Shown: positions 54,266-62,672 of the stretch, one piece after another | How positions within the stretch are numbered: position 1 is the stretch's first letter | Layout: each line of letters opens with the position of its first letter | Origin: Stieleria varia | Lineage (GTDB): Bacteria > Planctomycetota > Planctomycetia > Pirellulales > Pirellulaceae | DNA length: 64,000 nt | Assembly (NCBI RefSeq): GCF_038443385.1 | Contig: NZ_CP151726.1 | Span: 9,655,867-9,719,866, forward strand | Direction: 5' to 3' | The notes under the pieces: generated by a model | The model's database searches: none | The model's input: only the letters and a program-made list of their open reading frames with translations | Told to the model about the DNA's origin: nothing | Position numbers and translations under genes: made by a program

Positions 54266-55849
54266 CTATTTGGTGATTCGGCCGGCATCCTTGCGTGACG
54301 TTGTCGACTCGGCAATCGGGCATTGTCCAGCCGGGCATTGTCCTGCAAATTCACCCGTCCTTTGCTGTACATCTGGAAATGCCTCTCGCGTGGTCGCACC
54401 GCGCGAAGCAAGGACTTGGCTGTCAAGCGATTGGGGTGAATGCATGTACTGAGTCAAAGGCAATGGAACTTCCGTCGAACCCACATAACGAGCCTTTACG
54501 ACAGCGACTGCTGGATCGCTACGTTCGGCCGCCTCCCGCATTCGCTGGACCGCTGAGACAGCATTACTGGCACCGATCAAAGATCGGGTTTTCCCACCGC
54601 CAAGGTTATTTCTAGGCAGGTGCATGTGCGCTGAACGCCAGTGGTGCAAAAGCTGGTGAAGACGCAAGATCTGAGAAATCACCAAGTCAAACCCGCGGAC
54701 TCTCTCGTTGTCCGCCTTATGCTCCGCAACCAATCGGATTGCCTCCACAATACTGACGGATGAGGGCGCGTCGATTTCATTTCGGTCCAAGGCAACTTCA
54801 ATGCACTGGCCACAGACAGCCTCACACAATGCGTTGTAACGGTCTCGCAGTAATCGGTCATGGAGTCCTACTGACTGACTGCCACTCGTCACACCTAGGT
54901 ATGTACGTATCCGGTGGTAATGCGTGATTGAGAGGCAATCGATCATCGGGCGGAGGGACGCAACAATGATCTCGGCAAGTGTATTTGCAACCATCAGGTT
55001 GTCATGCGCCGTCCATGGGTCGCCGCTGCGACTTGCCTCCGTGGCTACGAGTAAATGTCCATTTGCAACAGAACCCAGTATCTCTGGAATCTGATGAAGA
55101 CACCGGAACTGCATGAGAAAACTGTCTTCATTGATCGGTAGGTCCACTACCATCTCGTGGATCTTGTCGGCACAAATCCATTCGCAATAGTCTTGCATGC
55201 GAAAGGGAACAACAACGGCAGCGAGGTCGCGTTCCCAAATTGTGATGTCATGCGAATAGACGCAGCAGAGGTGCTGCAACCGTTCTCGTTCGGAATCCGG
55301 CAGATTGAGCACGTCAATCTTCTCTACTGCGTTTGCGTCAAAAGATTCGATCGCAGTCAAAAGACGGTTGATCGCTGGCGATTCGTGGATACGAATCGTA
55401 TCCGTTGTATCGCCGACAGGAGCAAATCCCAGACGCAGGGGAAGTCGACCAATCTGAACCATTAAATGGTTGATGGATGAAAGCCAAGTCAAACATGAGA
55501 TCGCAGTGTCAGCGTCACCCCGATCGATGGCTGCCCCCCCGCGATGAATCAAATCTGCCATGTTCCAAAAGGCGACTTCAGCCACTTGATAGACGCCACG
55601 CAAGCAGACGCGGACTGCGCCGGGCGACTCATCACACGAAAGTTGCTCTAAAAAGTGCAGTCCCTGTAAACGCTCGTAAGAAGTCGCAATTGGACGATGC
55701 CAATCCCGCTTGCGATTAGCGTTATTCGACTCAACGCCCCGATCATTCGCCGCTGAATGTTTCATGTCTCCAATCATGGGGGCGTTGCCCCCCCGAGTCA
55801 ATGATTTTCCTGGCTTTTTTGGAGCAGTGCCCTGGTCGCTGCCTGCCAA
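54266..55849 (-). CDS. Tryptophan 2,3-dioxygenase-like protein
   Basis: A 527-residue, mostly helical protein. YLGVTSGSQSVGLHDRLL (about 312-329) matches the TDO family signature (YLxPxSGxQS followed by an R/E-containing helix), with an upstream Arg (HRIRTYL) as in the substrate-carboxylate site. LHHWRSAHMHLPRN (about 405-418) resembles the WRxRH segment that carries the haem-ligand His. An earlier helix, VYQVAEVAFWNMADLI, aligns with the family's HQxxELW helix but lacks its His. Haem binding is therefore possible, but classic tryptophan oxidation is uncertain. The N-terminal ~55 and C-terminal ~70 residues are extra, the latter with a GQCPAGQCP repeat. The start (TTG, 55849) is uncertain. 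It is the first gene of the operon, 138 bp before MPE-TIR. Confidence 0.65.
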   Translation of the reverse strand: MAGSDQGTAPKKPGKSLTRGGNAPMIGDMKHSAANDRGVESNNANRKRDWHRPIATSYERLQGLHFLEQLSCDESPGAVRVCLRGVYQVAEVAFWNMADLIHRGGAAIDRGDADTAISCLTWLSSINHLMVQIGRLPLRLGFAPVGDTTDTIRIHESPAINRLLTAIESFDANAVEKIDVLNLPDSERERLQHLCCVYSHDITIWERDLAAVVVPFRMQDYCEWICADKIHEMVVDLPINEDSFLMQFRCLHQIPEILGSVANGHLLVATEASRSGDPWTAHDNLMVANTLAEIIVASLRPMIDCLSITHYHRIRTYLGVTSGSQSVGLHDRLLRDRYNALCEAVCGQCIEVALDRNEIDAPSSVSIVEAIRLVAEHKADNERVRGFDLVISQILRLHQLLHHWRSAHMHLPRNNLGGGKTRSLIGASNAVSAVQRMREAAERSDPAVAVVKARYVGSTEVPLPLTQYMHSPQSLDSQVLASRGATTREAFPDVQQRTGEFAGQCPAGQCPIAESTTSRKDAGRITK

Positions 55850-55976
55850 GTCACCGCACCTTCTCTACGCGGAATTTCTGAAATTACCGGACAAGCGAGA
55901 GGGGAATCGGTGACGTCGATTTAAACTTTGCCGATGGAGTATCCCCGAGCAACTCGTTCTCATAATGTGCGTCCAG

Positions 55977-56200
55977 TTAACACATGTTGTTGTGGTAACT
56001 GTGACAGGTAACGCAATGGTCGCCGGCGGCTTTGGGTGCGTGGCACGCCGCACACGCTTGTTTCGTTACCGGATGGAAATCGCCCAAGGGACGCGACTGG
56101 AGATTCCCCCATGAACCGACTCGGATTCCGATTCCGATGTTTCCGCGGTTTCCAATGCAACCGTTTGCGTTCCTGATTCCTCGGCGCTGGAGAGGCTGGC
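55977..56200 (-). pseudogene. C-terminal remnant of a multihaem cytochrome c
   Basis: Read on the minus strand, the frame ending at 55977 encodes GSWGNLQSRPLGDFHPV, then two haem-binding motifs, CAACH and CVTCH, and ends HNNMC-stop. No start signal is present, and the upstream part is replaced by ggtgtcag repeats of the RAYT element at about 56200. It is the 3' end of a periplasmic multihaem cytochrome gene whose 5' part is gone. Frame and motifs are direct observation; the mechanism is inference. Confidence 0.72.
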
Positions 56201-56202
56201 TG

Positions 56203-56250
56203 GGTGTCAGAAGGGTGTCAGAAAGGTGTCAGGTGTCAGAAAGGTGTCAG
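56203..56250. repeat. Cluster of ggtgtcag units at the left end of RAYT copy 2
   Basis: ggtgtcag occurs at 56203, 56214, 56225, 56232 and 56243; the last belongs to the element terminus. This is the left-side counterpart of the terminus array at 49188-49350. Confidence 0.7.
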
Positions 56251-57019
56251 GACTCTTTTTTGGGTTTCGGTGATTCGTGGTTCGTCTTTTTGGGGCGGCC
56301 TCTTGGGCGGAGCGTGGACTCGAGGTCCAGACGGCGCGCTGTTGTCTCCACCCAAGGCTCACTTCCATACGGAGCACCTCGCTTGACGCACCAGCGGACC
56401 GCTTTGAGCTCGTCCTCGGTCAATGCTTCATTCACTCGCTCGCACCAATTCGGTAGGCGGGCAATCGGCCAAGGTGACAGCAATTGCGGCTCTCGCTCGG
56501 GCTTGGAAAGCCAGCGTGATAGCGACCCCCACTTCCAATCTTCGGCGCGCTCGACCATTCCTGCACGCTGTGCGTTCCGCTCCGCATAGCGACAAACAGT
56601 GAAAAAGTGGTCATCATCCTCGACAGGGAAACTCTTGAAACGTCCCTGGTAGATGTGCCCTTCACCGGAGGTTCCGTAGTGGGCATGCAACCGCATCGTG
56701 TGAGTCAGTGTGACCCATCCAAGAAACTGACTCATGCCACCGTCTTCAGTGGGCGAGAGCACGAAGTGCCAATGGTTGCTCATCAACTGGTATGCGAGTA
56801 TCCGGCAAGGATATCGCTCGAGTCCTTCGGCGAGGATCCGCTCGAAGGCGTCGAAATCTTCTGGCTTGTGGAAGATATCTGACTTGGCGTTTCCACGGTT
56901 CAGTGCGTGATAGATCCCGCCCGCTTCGTCAGCGCGTTTTGGTCGTCCCATGAATCCAGTTTACAGGACTCCGCGACCGAAATCAGCAAACGGGTACCAA
57001 AAAGAGTCCTGACACCTTT
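56240..57019 (-). mobile_element. RAYT transposase element, copy 2
   Basis: The same unit as 48455-49235, in the same orientation, with inverted termini aaaggtgtcaggactctttt and its complement. Relative to copy 1, the right terminal 50 bases have a few changes (for example gaaatcagc for gaaaacagc, gggtacc for gggcacc, and two fewer A in the A-run). The near identity means recent duplication or gene conversion. Confidence 0.85.
56247..56951 (-). CDS. REP-associated tyrosine transposase (Y1/HUH family), copy 2
   Basis: A 234-residue protein, identical in sequence to copy 1 at 48462-49166, including the HUH motif NHWHFVLSP and the tyrosine helix CRYAERNAQRAG. It is intact, so either copy could be active. 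It lies between the cytochrome remnant and the GQ-rich secreted-protein gene. Together the two copies bracket the TDO-like/MPE-TIR/NACHT operon. Confidence 0.9.
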   Translation of the reverse strand: MGRPKRADEAGGIYHALNRGNAKSDIFHKPEDFDAFERILAEGLERYPCRILAYQLMSNHWHFVLSPTEDGGMSQFLGWVTLTHTMRLHAHYGTSGEGHIYQGRFKSFPVEDDDHFFTVCRYAERNAQRAGMVERAEDWKWGSLSRWLSKPEREPQLLSPWPIARLPNWCERVNEALTEDELKAVRWCVKRGAPYGSEPWVETTARRLDLESTLRPRGRPKKTNHESPKPKKES

Positions 57020-57199
57020 TTCTCGAGTGTTGCACTATGCAACAGTCGCTGCGATGCATTGAGGTCAAACGATGCAGCGGGGTGTTGCGGTGAGACAATA
57101 ACGCAATGTTTTTTTGGCGGCACAGCGTTTGCAAATGAATGAAGGTCACATCGCGAGGTGAACATCGCCCGCAGGGTTCCTTGTCTCTCGGAGTTTGGT

Positions 57200-58033
57200 A
57201 TGCCGCTTCTGAAAAGTTTCGTTACCCCGTTCGTTGCCTGTACGTTGGTCTCCATTTTCTCGTGGACTTGCGTGACCGCTGCTGATTCCGATTCACCGAG
57301 TTCATCTGAATCGACGCTCGGTGATACTTCTGCGTTGACGCTCTTTGATGCGATCGATCAACAGCGAGTCGAGGTTCGTTACATCGCGATCAGTTCGACG
57401 CAAGGCAATCTCCTGATGAGAAACAAGGGTGATGAACCCATCGAGATCCGTGTGCCGGAGTTGGTTGGCGCTCAACCGGTATTGGGCCAATTTGCAGGTG
57501 GACAATTTGGTGCCGGACAGATCGGAGCAGGGCAGGGTTTTGGACAACAGGGATTTGGACAGCAGGGCGGTGGTGCACAAGCTGGCGGCGGGGCTTCTCA
57601 GCGGGTCGGTGGTGCCGTGGGTCAGGGTCCTGGCGGGGGCAATGACATCGGCGGGCTGTTCAGGATCGGCGCTCACAAAATGCGTAAGCTCAGTGTGTTG
57701 AGTGTTTGCTTGGACCATGGCAAAGCAGAACCGTCCGCCAAGATTCCCTATGAGTTGGTTCCTCTGGACTCGCTGACCTCCGACGAAGAACTCAGCCGAG
57801 CGTTGTTGGCGTTGCGTCAAAAGGAGCTGTCCCATCAAGCCGCGCAAGCGATCGCGTGGCATCGAGTTTGTGGACTCACTTGGAACAAACTGGCGGGACT
57901 GAATCGGACCGAGTCTGCTTACTTGGGCGTGATCAAATTCTTTCGAAAGAGCGAGATCGCCGAGGCCAAAGCGTTCCTGGAGCAGGAGGCGGCGACCCGG
58001 CCAAGTAAATCCGAGTTGGCTGTGAATCGGTAG
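57200..58033 (+). CDS. Secreted protein with Gly/Gln-rich repeat region
   Basis: A 277-residue protein from the ATG of MPLLKSFVTPF, which has ggag 6 bases upstream; a GTG 14 codons earlier lacks a site. A signal peptide is clear (residues 1-28, ending VTAADS). Residues about 95-155 are low complexity, built from GQFGAGQ, GAGQGFGQQ and GFGQQGG units. The flanking parts are ordered: a beta-like N-terminal section (VEVRYIAISSTQGNLLMRNK) and a helical C-terminal section (ELSRALLALRQKELSHQAAQ). The function is unknown. It is probably periplasmic or surface-located. It is monocistronic, just outside the RAYT-bounded island. Confidence 0.78.
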   Translation: MPLLKSFVTPFVACTLVSIFSWTCVTAADSDSPSSSESTLGDTSALTLFDAIDQQRVEVRYIAISSTQGNLLMRNKGDEPIEIRVPELVGAQPVLGQFAGGQFGAGQIGAGQGFGQQGFGQQGGGAQAGGGASQRVGGAVGQGPGGGNDIGGLFRIGAHKMRKLSVLSVCLDHGKAEPSAKIPYELVPLDSLTSDEELSRALLALRQKELSHQAAQAIAWHRVCGLTWNKLAGLNRTESAYLGVIKFFRKSEIAEAKAFLEQEAATRPSKSELAVNR

Positions 58034-58077
58034 GGGGAACGGCGGAACCTGGAATGAGCTGTGGATTTCTCGCGAGC

Positions 58078-58102
58078 AGCCGTGGCGAACGCCAAAACGG
58101 CT
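58078..58102. repeat. Fragment of the family B palindrome
   Basis: agccgtggcgaacgccaaaa, and the bases up to 58102, match the right half of the family B centre at 10015-10036 and 25378-25402 with one or two changes. It is a decayed relic after the secreted-protein gene. Confidence 0.55.
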
Positions 58103-58200
58103 GGTACTGTCCGGCACAGTGATTGAAACGGGCGAGAGTGCCGGAGATTGCGCGGGTGTGACGGGCGAGAGTTCCCGTCCTACGCGAGTTTGGGGCAGAG

Positions 58201-58232
58201 GTCAGTGACATTTTGGGTCAGTGACATTTTGG
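58201..58232. repeat. 16-bp perfect tandem duplication
   Basis: gtcagtgacattttgg occurs twice in tandem (58201-58216 and 58217-58232), then decays (atcagagg). It lies about 75 bp upstream of the CcsA/HemX-like gene and could fall in its promoter region. Confidence 0.7.
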
Positions 58233-58305
58233 ATCAGAGGTGTAACATGGGTGGTGGCGCGAGTGCGTGCCGCACGCCGATCTTTCACCTGCCTCCCCGC
58301 CCGCG

Positions 58306-59151
58306 ATGCTTTCCATTCTCGGAAAAATCACTGTCACGTGTTTTTTCGCCAGCTACTTGATCGTGCTGGTGTTGGAACTGCTGCGTCTGTTGGGGCGGAT
58401 TCCCGGTCGGACCATGGCGGTCCTGGCCATGATGGGGTTGGGACTGTTCACCCATGTGGCCTATCTGTTCGTTCGAGTCTTGGAGGTGCCCGATGGGGAT
58501 CACCAGCAGCAGGGTCTGCTGGCCAGTTGGTCGGAGTGGTCGTTATTGCTGGCGCTGGGGCTCGCCGTCTGTTTTCTGGTTTTTTACCTGCGGCGTCCGG
58601 ACACGATCATCAGTTTCTTTTTCTTGCCGATGGTTTTGGCGACCATTGGGATTTCGGTCGCGTTGCGCGGCTTCGAGCCCTTCACGCGTGACGAAGCCGT
58701 CGGAGTGTGGGGCAGCATCCACGGATTGTCGATGGTAATCGGCAGTGGTGCGGTGTTGATCGGGTTTCTCGCCTGCGTGATGTATTTGGTCCAGTCATGG
58801 CGATTGAAACACAAGCGGGCTGGATCGGCGCGGTTTCGACTGCCCACCCTGGAGACGCTGGGACGGATGAATCGCCGTTCGCTGGTGGTGAGTACTTTGT
58901 TTGTCGCTTTGGGCGTGGTCGCCGGCGTGGTGATGAACATCAACCGCCATGGTAATGTCGGGTGGACGCAAGGCGGTGTCTTGCTAAGCGTGCTGCTATT
59001 CATCTGGCTGATCGCGGCGACTTCGCTGGAGTATTTTTATGCACCGGCGAGCCGTGGCCGCAAAGCGTTTTATCTGGCGCTGGCCAGTCTTGGATTCTTG
59101 ATTTTGGCCATGATCGGCATCCTGACCAGTTCGCACGGGATGAGTTCATGA
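58306..59151 (+). CDS. CcsA/HemX-like membrane protein
   Basis: A 281-residue integral membrane protein with eight hydrophobic segments, from the ATG of MLSILGKITVTC; a GTG 13 codons earlier is possible, but neither start has a ribosome site. The size and eight-helix pattern fit the cytochrome c assembly (CcsA/CcmC/HemX, PF01578) family, with a His in VWGSIHGLSMVIGSG that may contact haem. HemX homologues affect glutamyl-tRNA reductase levels or haem delivery. The stop overlaps the hemA start by 4 bp (ATGA), a classic hemX-hemA arrangement, so translational coupling is likely. Confidence 0.84.
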   Translation: MLSILGKITVTCFFASYLIVLVLELLRLLGRIPGRTMAVLAMMGLGLFTHVAYLFVRVLEVPDGDHQQQGLLASWSEWSLLLALGLAVCFLVFYLRRPDTIISFFFLPMVLATIGISVALRGFEPFTRDEAVGVWGSIHGLSMVIGSGAVLIGFLACVMYLVQSWRLKHKRAGSARFRLPTLETLGRMNRRSLVVSTLFVALGVVAGVVMNINRHGNVGWTQGGVLLSVLLFIWLIAATSLEYFYAPASRGRKAFYLALASLGFLILAMIGILTSSHGMSS

Positions 59152-60425
59152 AGCTGCAGATGATCGGTTGCAGCCACCATGATGCAGCCGTTGAGTTTCG
59201 CGAGCGAGTCTCGTTCAATGCCGATCAGATCTCCGGCGCGTTGTCGCGTTTCCGTGAGCGTTTTCCCAATGGCGAGCTGGTGCTGCTGAGCACGTGCAAT
59301 CGTGTCGAGCTCTACACGTCGACAGACGACGACTCTCATTTGGATCGCCAAAGTGTCGTCGAGTTCTTGGCCGGCGAGCATCATTTGAGTGTGGACGAAG
59401 TCGTTGATCAGATGATCTATCGCGCGGGCAATGAAGCGGTCGAGCACTTGTTCACCGTCGCCGCGAGTCTGGACAGCATGGTCGTGGGCGAATCCCAGAT
59501 CTCCTCCCAAGTCAAACAGGCGTACGACCTGGCCTGTGAGAACGGCTCAGCCGGTCCTTTGATCCATGCGGTTTTTCAAGCGGCCAAACGGGCCTCCAAA
59601 CGGGTGCAAACCGAGACACAGATTCATCGTCGTCGCGTCAGCGTGCCCAGTGTGGCGGTGGGCGAAGTGGTCCCAGAGGTCTTTGACACGTTGGTGGACA
59701 AACACGTGGTGCTGTGTGGTGCCGGTGAGATGGGCGAAGAGACCATGCGGTATTTGATCGCCGCGGGTGCCAACGACGTCTGGGTACTCAATCGCAGCCG
59801 ACCCCGCGCGGATGCATTGGCGGAAACCTTCGGCGTGCGTTCGGCCGACTGGAGTGATCTATCGGAACAACTGGTACACGCGGATCTGCTGATCGGGACC
59901 ACGTCGGCGACCGAGCCGATCGTGACGCTGTCGCAGTTCGAGGCGATCCAAGGGGCGAGAAAGGATCGCGTCTTGTTGCTGTTGGACTTGGCGGTTCCCC
60001 GTGACTTTGATGTGGCGATCGGTGAATTGCCCAACGTTTATCTGTACCAGATCGACGATTTACAGGCGGCCTGTCAGCGTAATCGCCGCGAGCGAGAGAA
60101 AGAGTGGCCCAAAGCCAAGAAGATCATCGCCGAAGAAACCGAACTGTTCCTTCGTGACTTGAATCACCGAGCCACCGGACCGGTGATCCAGCGTCTGCGT
60201 CAACAGGCTCACTTATTGAAAGAGGAAGAGTTGACGCGGTTGAAGAACAAGCTTGGGCACGCGGGGCTGAGTGAAGCGGATTCCAAGGAGATCGAAAAAT
60301 CGTTTGATCGTCTGATCAACAAGTTGCTTCACCCGCCGCTTTCATCGCTCCGAGACGACGCAGCGGAAGGACACCGCCGTGGGCTTGTCGATGCGTTGCG
60401 TCATCTCTTTCAGTTGGGAGACTGA
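59148..60425 (+). CDS. hemA: Glutamyl-tRNA reductase
   Basis: A 425-residue protein, the normal length. The start is the ATG overlapping the preceding stop, giving MKLQMIGCSHHDAAVEFRER. The catalytic Cys lies in LLSTCNRVELY (about 49), followed by MVVGESQISSQVKQAY, the NADPH-binding VVLCGAGEMGEETMRYLI (about 187-204) and LDLAVPRDFD. The C-terminal dimerisation helix runs to the end. It reduces glutamyl-tRNA to glutamate-1-semialdehyde, the first committed step of C5-pathway tetrapyrrole synthesis. It works upstream of the CobA-HemD protein encoded at 36.2 kb. It is convergent with scpB, 9 bp apart. Confidence 0.95.
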   Translation: MKLQMIGCSHHDAAVEFRERVSFNADQISGALSRFRERFPNGELVLLSTCNRVELYTSTDDDSHLDRQSVVEFLAGEHHLSVDEVVDQMIYRAGNEAVEHLFTVAASLDSMVVGESQISSQVKQAYDLACENGSAGPLIHAVFQAAKRASKRVQTETQIHRRRVSVPSVAVGEVVPEVFDTLVDKHVVLCGAGEMGEETMRYLIAAGANDVWVLNRSRPRADALAETFGVRSADWSDLSEQLVHADLLIGTTSATEPIVTLSQFEAIQGARKDRVLLLLDLAVPRDFDVAIGELPNVYLYQIDDLQAACQRNRREREKEWPKAKKIIAEETELFLRDLNHRATGPVIQRLRQQAHLLKEEELTRLKNKLGHAGLSEADSKEIEKSFDRLINKLLHPPLSSLRDDAAEGHRRGLVDALRHLFQLGD

Positions 60426-60434
60426 CCGACTGGA

Positions 60435-61724
60435 TTATTCCCAATCCTCGTCGTCTTCCTCTTCTTCCTCGTCATCGTCGACGTCATCTTCGTCGTCGTC
60501 GTCCCATTCCTCATCCTCTTCTTCCCACTCGTCGTCATCTTCTTCCTCGACGATTTCTTCTTCGCCCTCTTCGAGTTCGTCGGCATCGTCGTCGTCGACT
60601 TCTTCCCACTCGTCTTCGTCGTCGTCCTCCTCCTCGTCATCATCCTCTTCATCGTCGTCGTCTTCGTCATCGCCGAAGTCGTCGTCCCAGCCTTCTTCTT
60701 CTTCGTCGTCGATGTCGTCATCGCCTTCGTACAAATCATCTTCTTCGTCTTCGATGACGGCGGTCACTGGGTCAGTGGTCGACTGATCAGTGGGACCGGA
60801 CTGTGTGTCAACAAAAACGATGGCGGAGGACATATTCTCGGCGTCGATTTCGGGGATAACCGATGCAGGGGAGGTGCTCACGAAAGGCTCCTTGGTAGAA
60901 GACGAAACATCATCAGCGGGTGAGGAATCTAGGGTTGGAGTGGCTAAAGTCGGTGAATCGAGGGACGCTGAATCGTCTACGATCTGATCCCAATTGATCG
61001 GCGGCAATGCGTTGACATTGGCGAGACCAAAGAGTTGTAAAAAACGTTTGGTGGTTCCGTAAAGATAGGGTCGCCCCAGTTCTTCGCTTCTGCCCGCAAT
61101 GCGAATCAATTCACGCTCCATCAATTGACGCAAAAGTTCGCCACATGCAACCCCACGTACCGCCTCGACACTGGAACGCGAAACGGGTTGGCGATAGGCG
61201 ACCACCGCGAGTGTCTCCATCATCGGGGTGGAGAGTCGCAGTGTGGGCGGCAGGTGCCCCAAACGAGCCAACCAGGGCGCGTACGCCGGTCGAGTCATTA
61301 ATCGGTATCCCCCGGCGACTTGCTCGATTCTCAGTGAGCGTCCGTGGTCGTCGTAGATCTGATTCAACTGGCGGACAAGTGTACGGGCCTCGGTCCCGTC
61401 CGCCAAGTGAGCAAGTTGGGCAAGTTTTCGGGTGTTCAATGGTGTTTTGGCGACCAACAACACGGCTTCGGCACGCATCCGTCGGATCTCGGGATCCTCG
61501 TCAATTTCCCCTCCGATCTGGGCTGAACCTGTGCCGTCAACATCCGAGAGCAACGCACCCGCTGATACTCGGTTGTTCTGTCTGCCTCCGCGAAGTACGT
61601 CATAGGGCCGCAAATGAACGGGCACACGATGAAAACGCGACAATCTGCCTCCTGGCGGCCCTGAGAGGACTTGTGGGCCTCCCGTTGGATCGTTTCCGGC
61701 ATGCGATGAGCAGTTTGAGTTCAT
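60435..61724 (-). CDS. scpB: Segregation and condensation protein B with long acidic tail
   Basis: A 429-residue protein from the ATG of MNSNCSSHAGNDP; the frame is open upstream but crosses the promoter region of the divergent gene. Residues about 72-235 are the two winged-helix domains of ScpB (RRMRAEAVLLVAKTPLNTRK; STPMMETLAVVAYRQPVSRS; GRPYLYGTTKRFLQLFGLA). ScpB binds ScpA and SMC to compact and segregate chromosomes. From about residue 322 the protein is almost pure Asp/Glu (about 105 residues), far beyond the usual ~190-residue family length. The tail could mimic DNA or bind basic proteins; this is inferred. Confidence 0.9.
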   Translation of the reverse strand: MNSNCSSHAGNDPTGGPQVLSGPPGGRLSRFHRVPVHLRPYDVLRGGRQNNRVSAGALLSDVDGTGSAQIGGEIDEDPEIRRMRAEAVLLVAKTPLNTRKLAQLAHLADGTEARTLVRQLNQIYDDHGRSLRIEQVAGGYRLMTRPAYAPWLARLGHLPPTLRLSTPMMETLAVVAYRQPVSRSSVEAVRGVACGELLRQLMERELIRIAGRSEELGRPYLYGTTKRFLQLFGLANVNALPPINWDQIVDDSASLDSPTLATPTLDSSPADDVSSSTKEPFVSTSPASVIPEIDAENMSSAIVFVDTQSGPTDQSTTDPVTAVIEDEEDDLYEGDDDIDDEEEEGWDDDFGDDEDDDDEEDDDEEEDDDEDEWEEVDDDDADELEEGEEEIVEEEDDDEWEEEDEEWDDDDEDDVDDDEEEEEDDEDWE

Positions 61725-61907
61725 GACGCGAGTCAATTTTTTTATGCCGGTGGGGATGTTGATGCCGCGATCAGATACTGTTTTTCCAAGACGCTTTTCC
61801 CCAACAGGGCTGTCAGGCTGTTGTGGCAGGCGCAACGATGGGCGTACAGCCCGTATAGTATTAAAAGTAGCTAAGATCGTGTCGCAACATCCCGAAACGG
61901 TGATTCC

Positions 61908-62672
61908 TTGTCCACATCGGTTTCCAGATCCGCCTCGATGCCCCGCAGACAGTCGGCGAAGACTCGTCGAACGGTCGTGATTGTCTGTTCCGTCCTGTGC
62001 ACGGGCTTGGTTTTGATGGTGATCGGATTTCAGGGTCACGTCACTGGAACCGAATTTGCCCCTTCACACTTTCAATCTCGAGACTTTTCGTTCTACGAGA
62101 TTCCTGGCCTGCAATTGCAAATCTCGCCAATCACCCGCACCGGGACCACCGCCGGGGTCGCCACCAGCATTCGACTGTCCGGTTTGATCCAAACGCCAAA
62201 GGGACCTCCGACGCAGTGGCACGTGGTATCGTTATCCAGAGGGATGACCGGCACGACGCCCGATGATGCTCACCTGCTGACCGAGCAGCTCGAGATGCTG
62301 CATGACGGGACGAGTTTCTGGAAAACATGGAATACCGATCACCCCCAACACGCCGCCGTCCTCTGGCCGATGGTTCAACGGCTCGCCCAACGTGAACTGT
62401 ATGTCTTGATCCCCGAACTGCTGCTGATCGCCCGCAGCTCAGCCGAAAACGACACGCCCCAGACCTTGCGAAAAAAAATCGATCAGACACTGATCCGCGA
62501 GTACCGCTCCCTGATCGCGGACATGAGGCAGTCGGACCGCCCTGATTTGGCCGACGCTTTCGACCAAGAATTACGGGCTGACTATCCTGATCTGCCGCGA
62601 GCGGAACCGACTGTGATCCAGCGAGAGGAATCGACGAAGCAAGAATCTGCCACGGACAACTCTGTAAAGTGA
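61908..62672 (+). CDS. Hypothetical single-pass membrane protein
   Basis: A 254-residue protein starting at TTG; an ATG ten codons later is an alternative. An Arg/Ser-rich N-terminus is followed by one membrane helix (about 22-42, VVIVCSVLCTGLVLMVIGFQ). The outer part has beta-like sequence (FYEIPGLQLQISPI), then helical segments, and ends in a charged tail. No family is recognised. The stop overlaps the cysteine desulfurase GTG start by 4 bp, which suggests a two-gene operon. The region upstream has a TATAGTATT stretch at 61854 that may be the -10. Confidence 0.72.
   Translation: MSTSVSRSASMPRRQSAKTRRTVVIVCSVLCTGLVLMVIGFQGHVTGTEFAPSHFQSRDFSFYEIPGLQLQISPITRTGTTAGVATSIRLSGLIQTPKGPPTQWHVVSLSRGMTGTTPDDAHLLTEQLEMLHDGTSFWKTWNTDHPQHAAVLWPMVQRLAQRELYVLIPELLLIARSSAENDTPQTLRKKIDQTLIREYRSLIADMRQSDRPDLADAFDQELRADYPDLPRAEPTVIQREESTKQESATDNSVK

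Noticed and set aside
60440..60760. A plus-strand Ser-rich protein of 135 residues, or a CRISPR-like repeat tract
   Set aside because: The poly-Ser translation and apparent repeats are the antisense of the Asp/Glu tail of ScpB. There are no repeat-spacer units.
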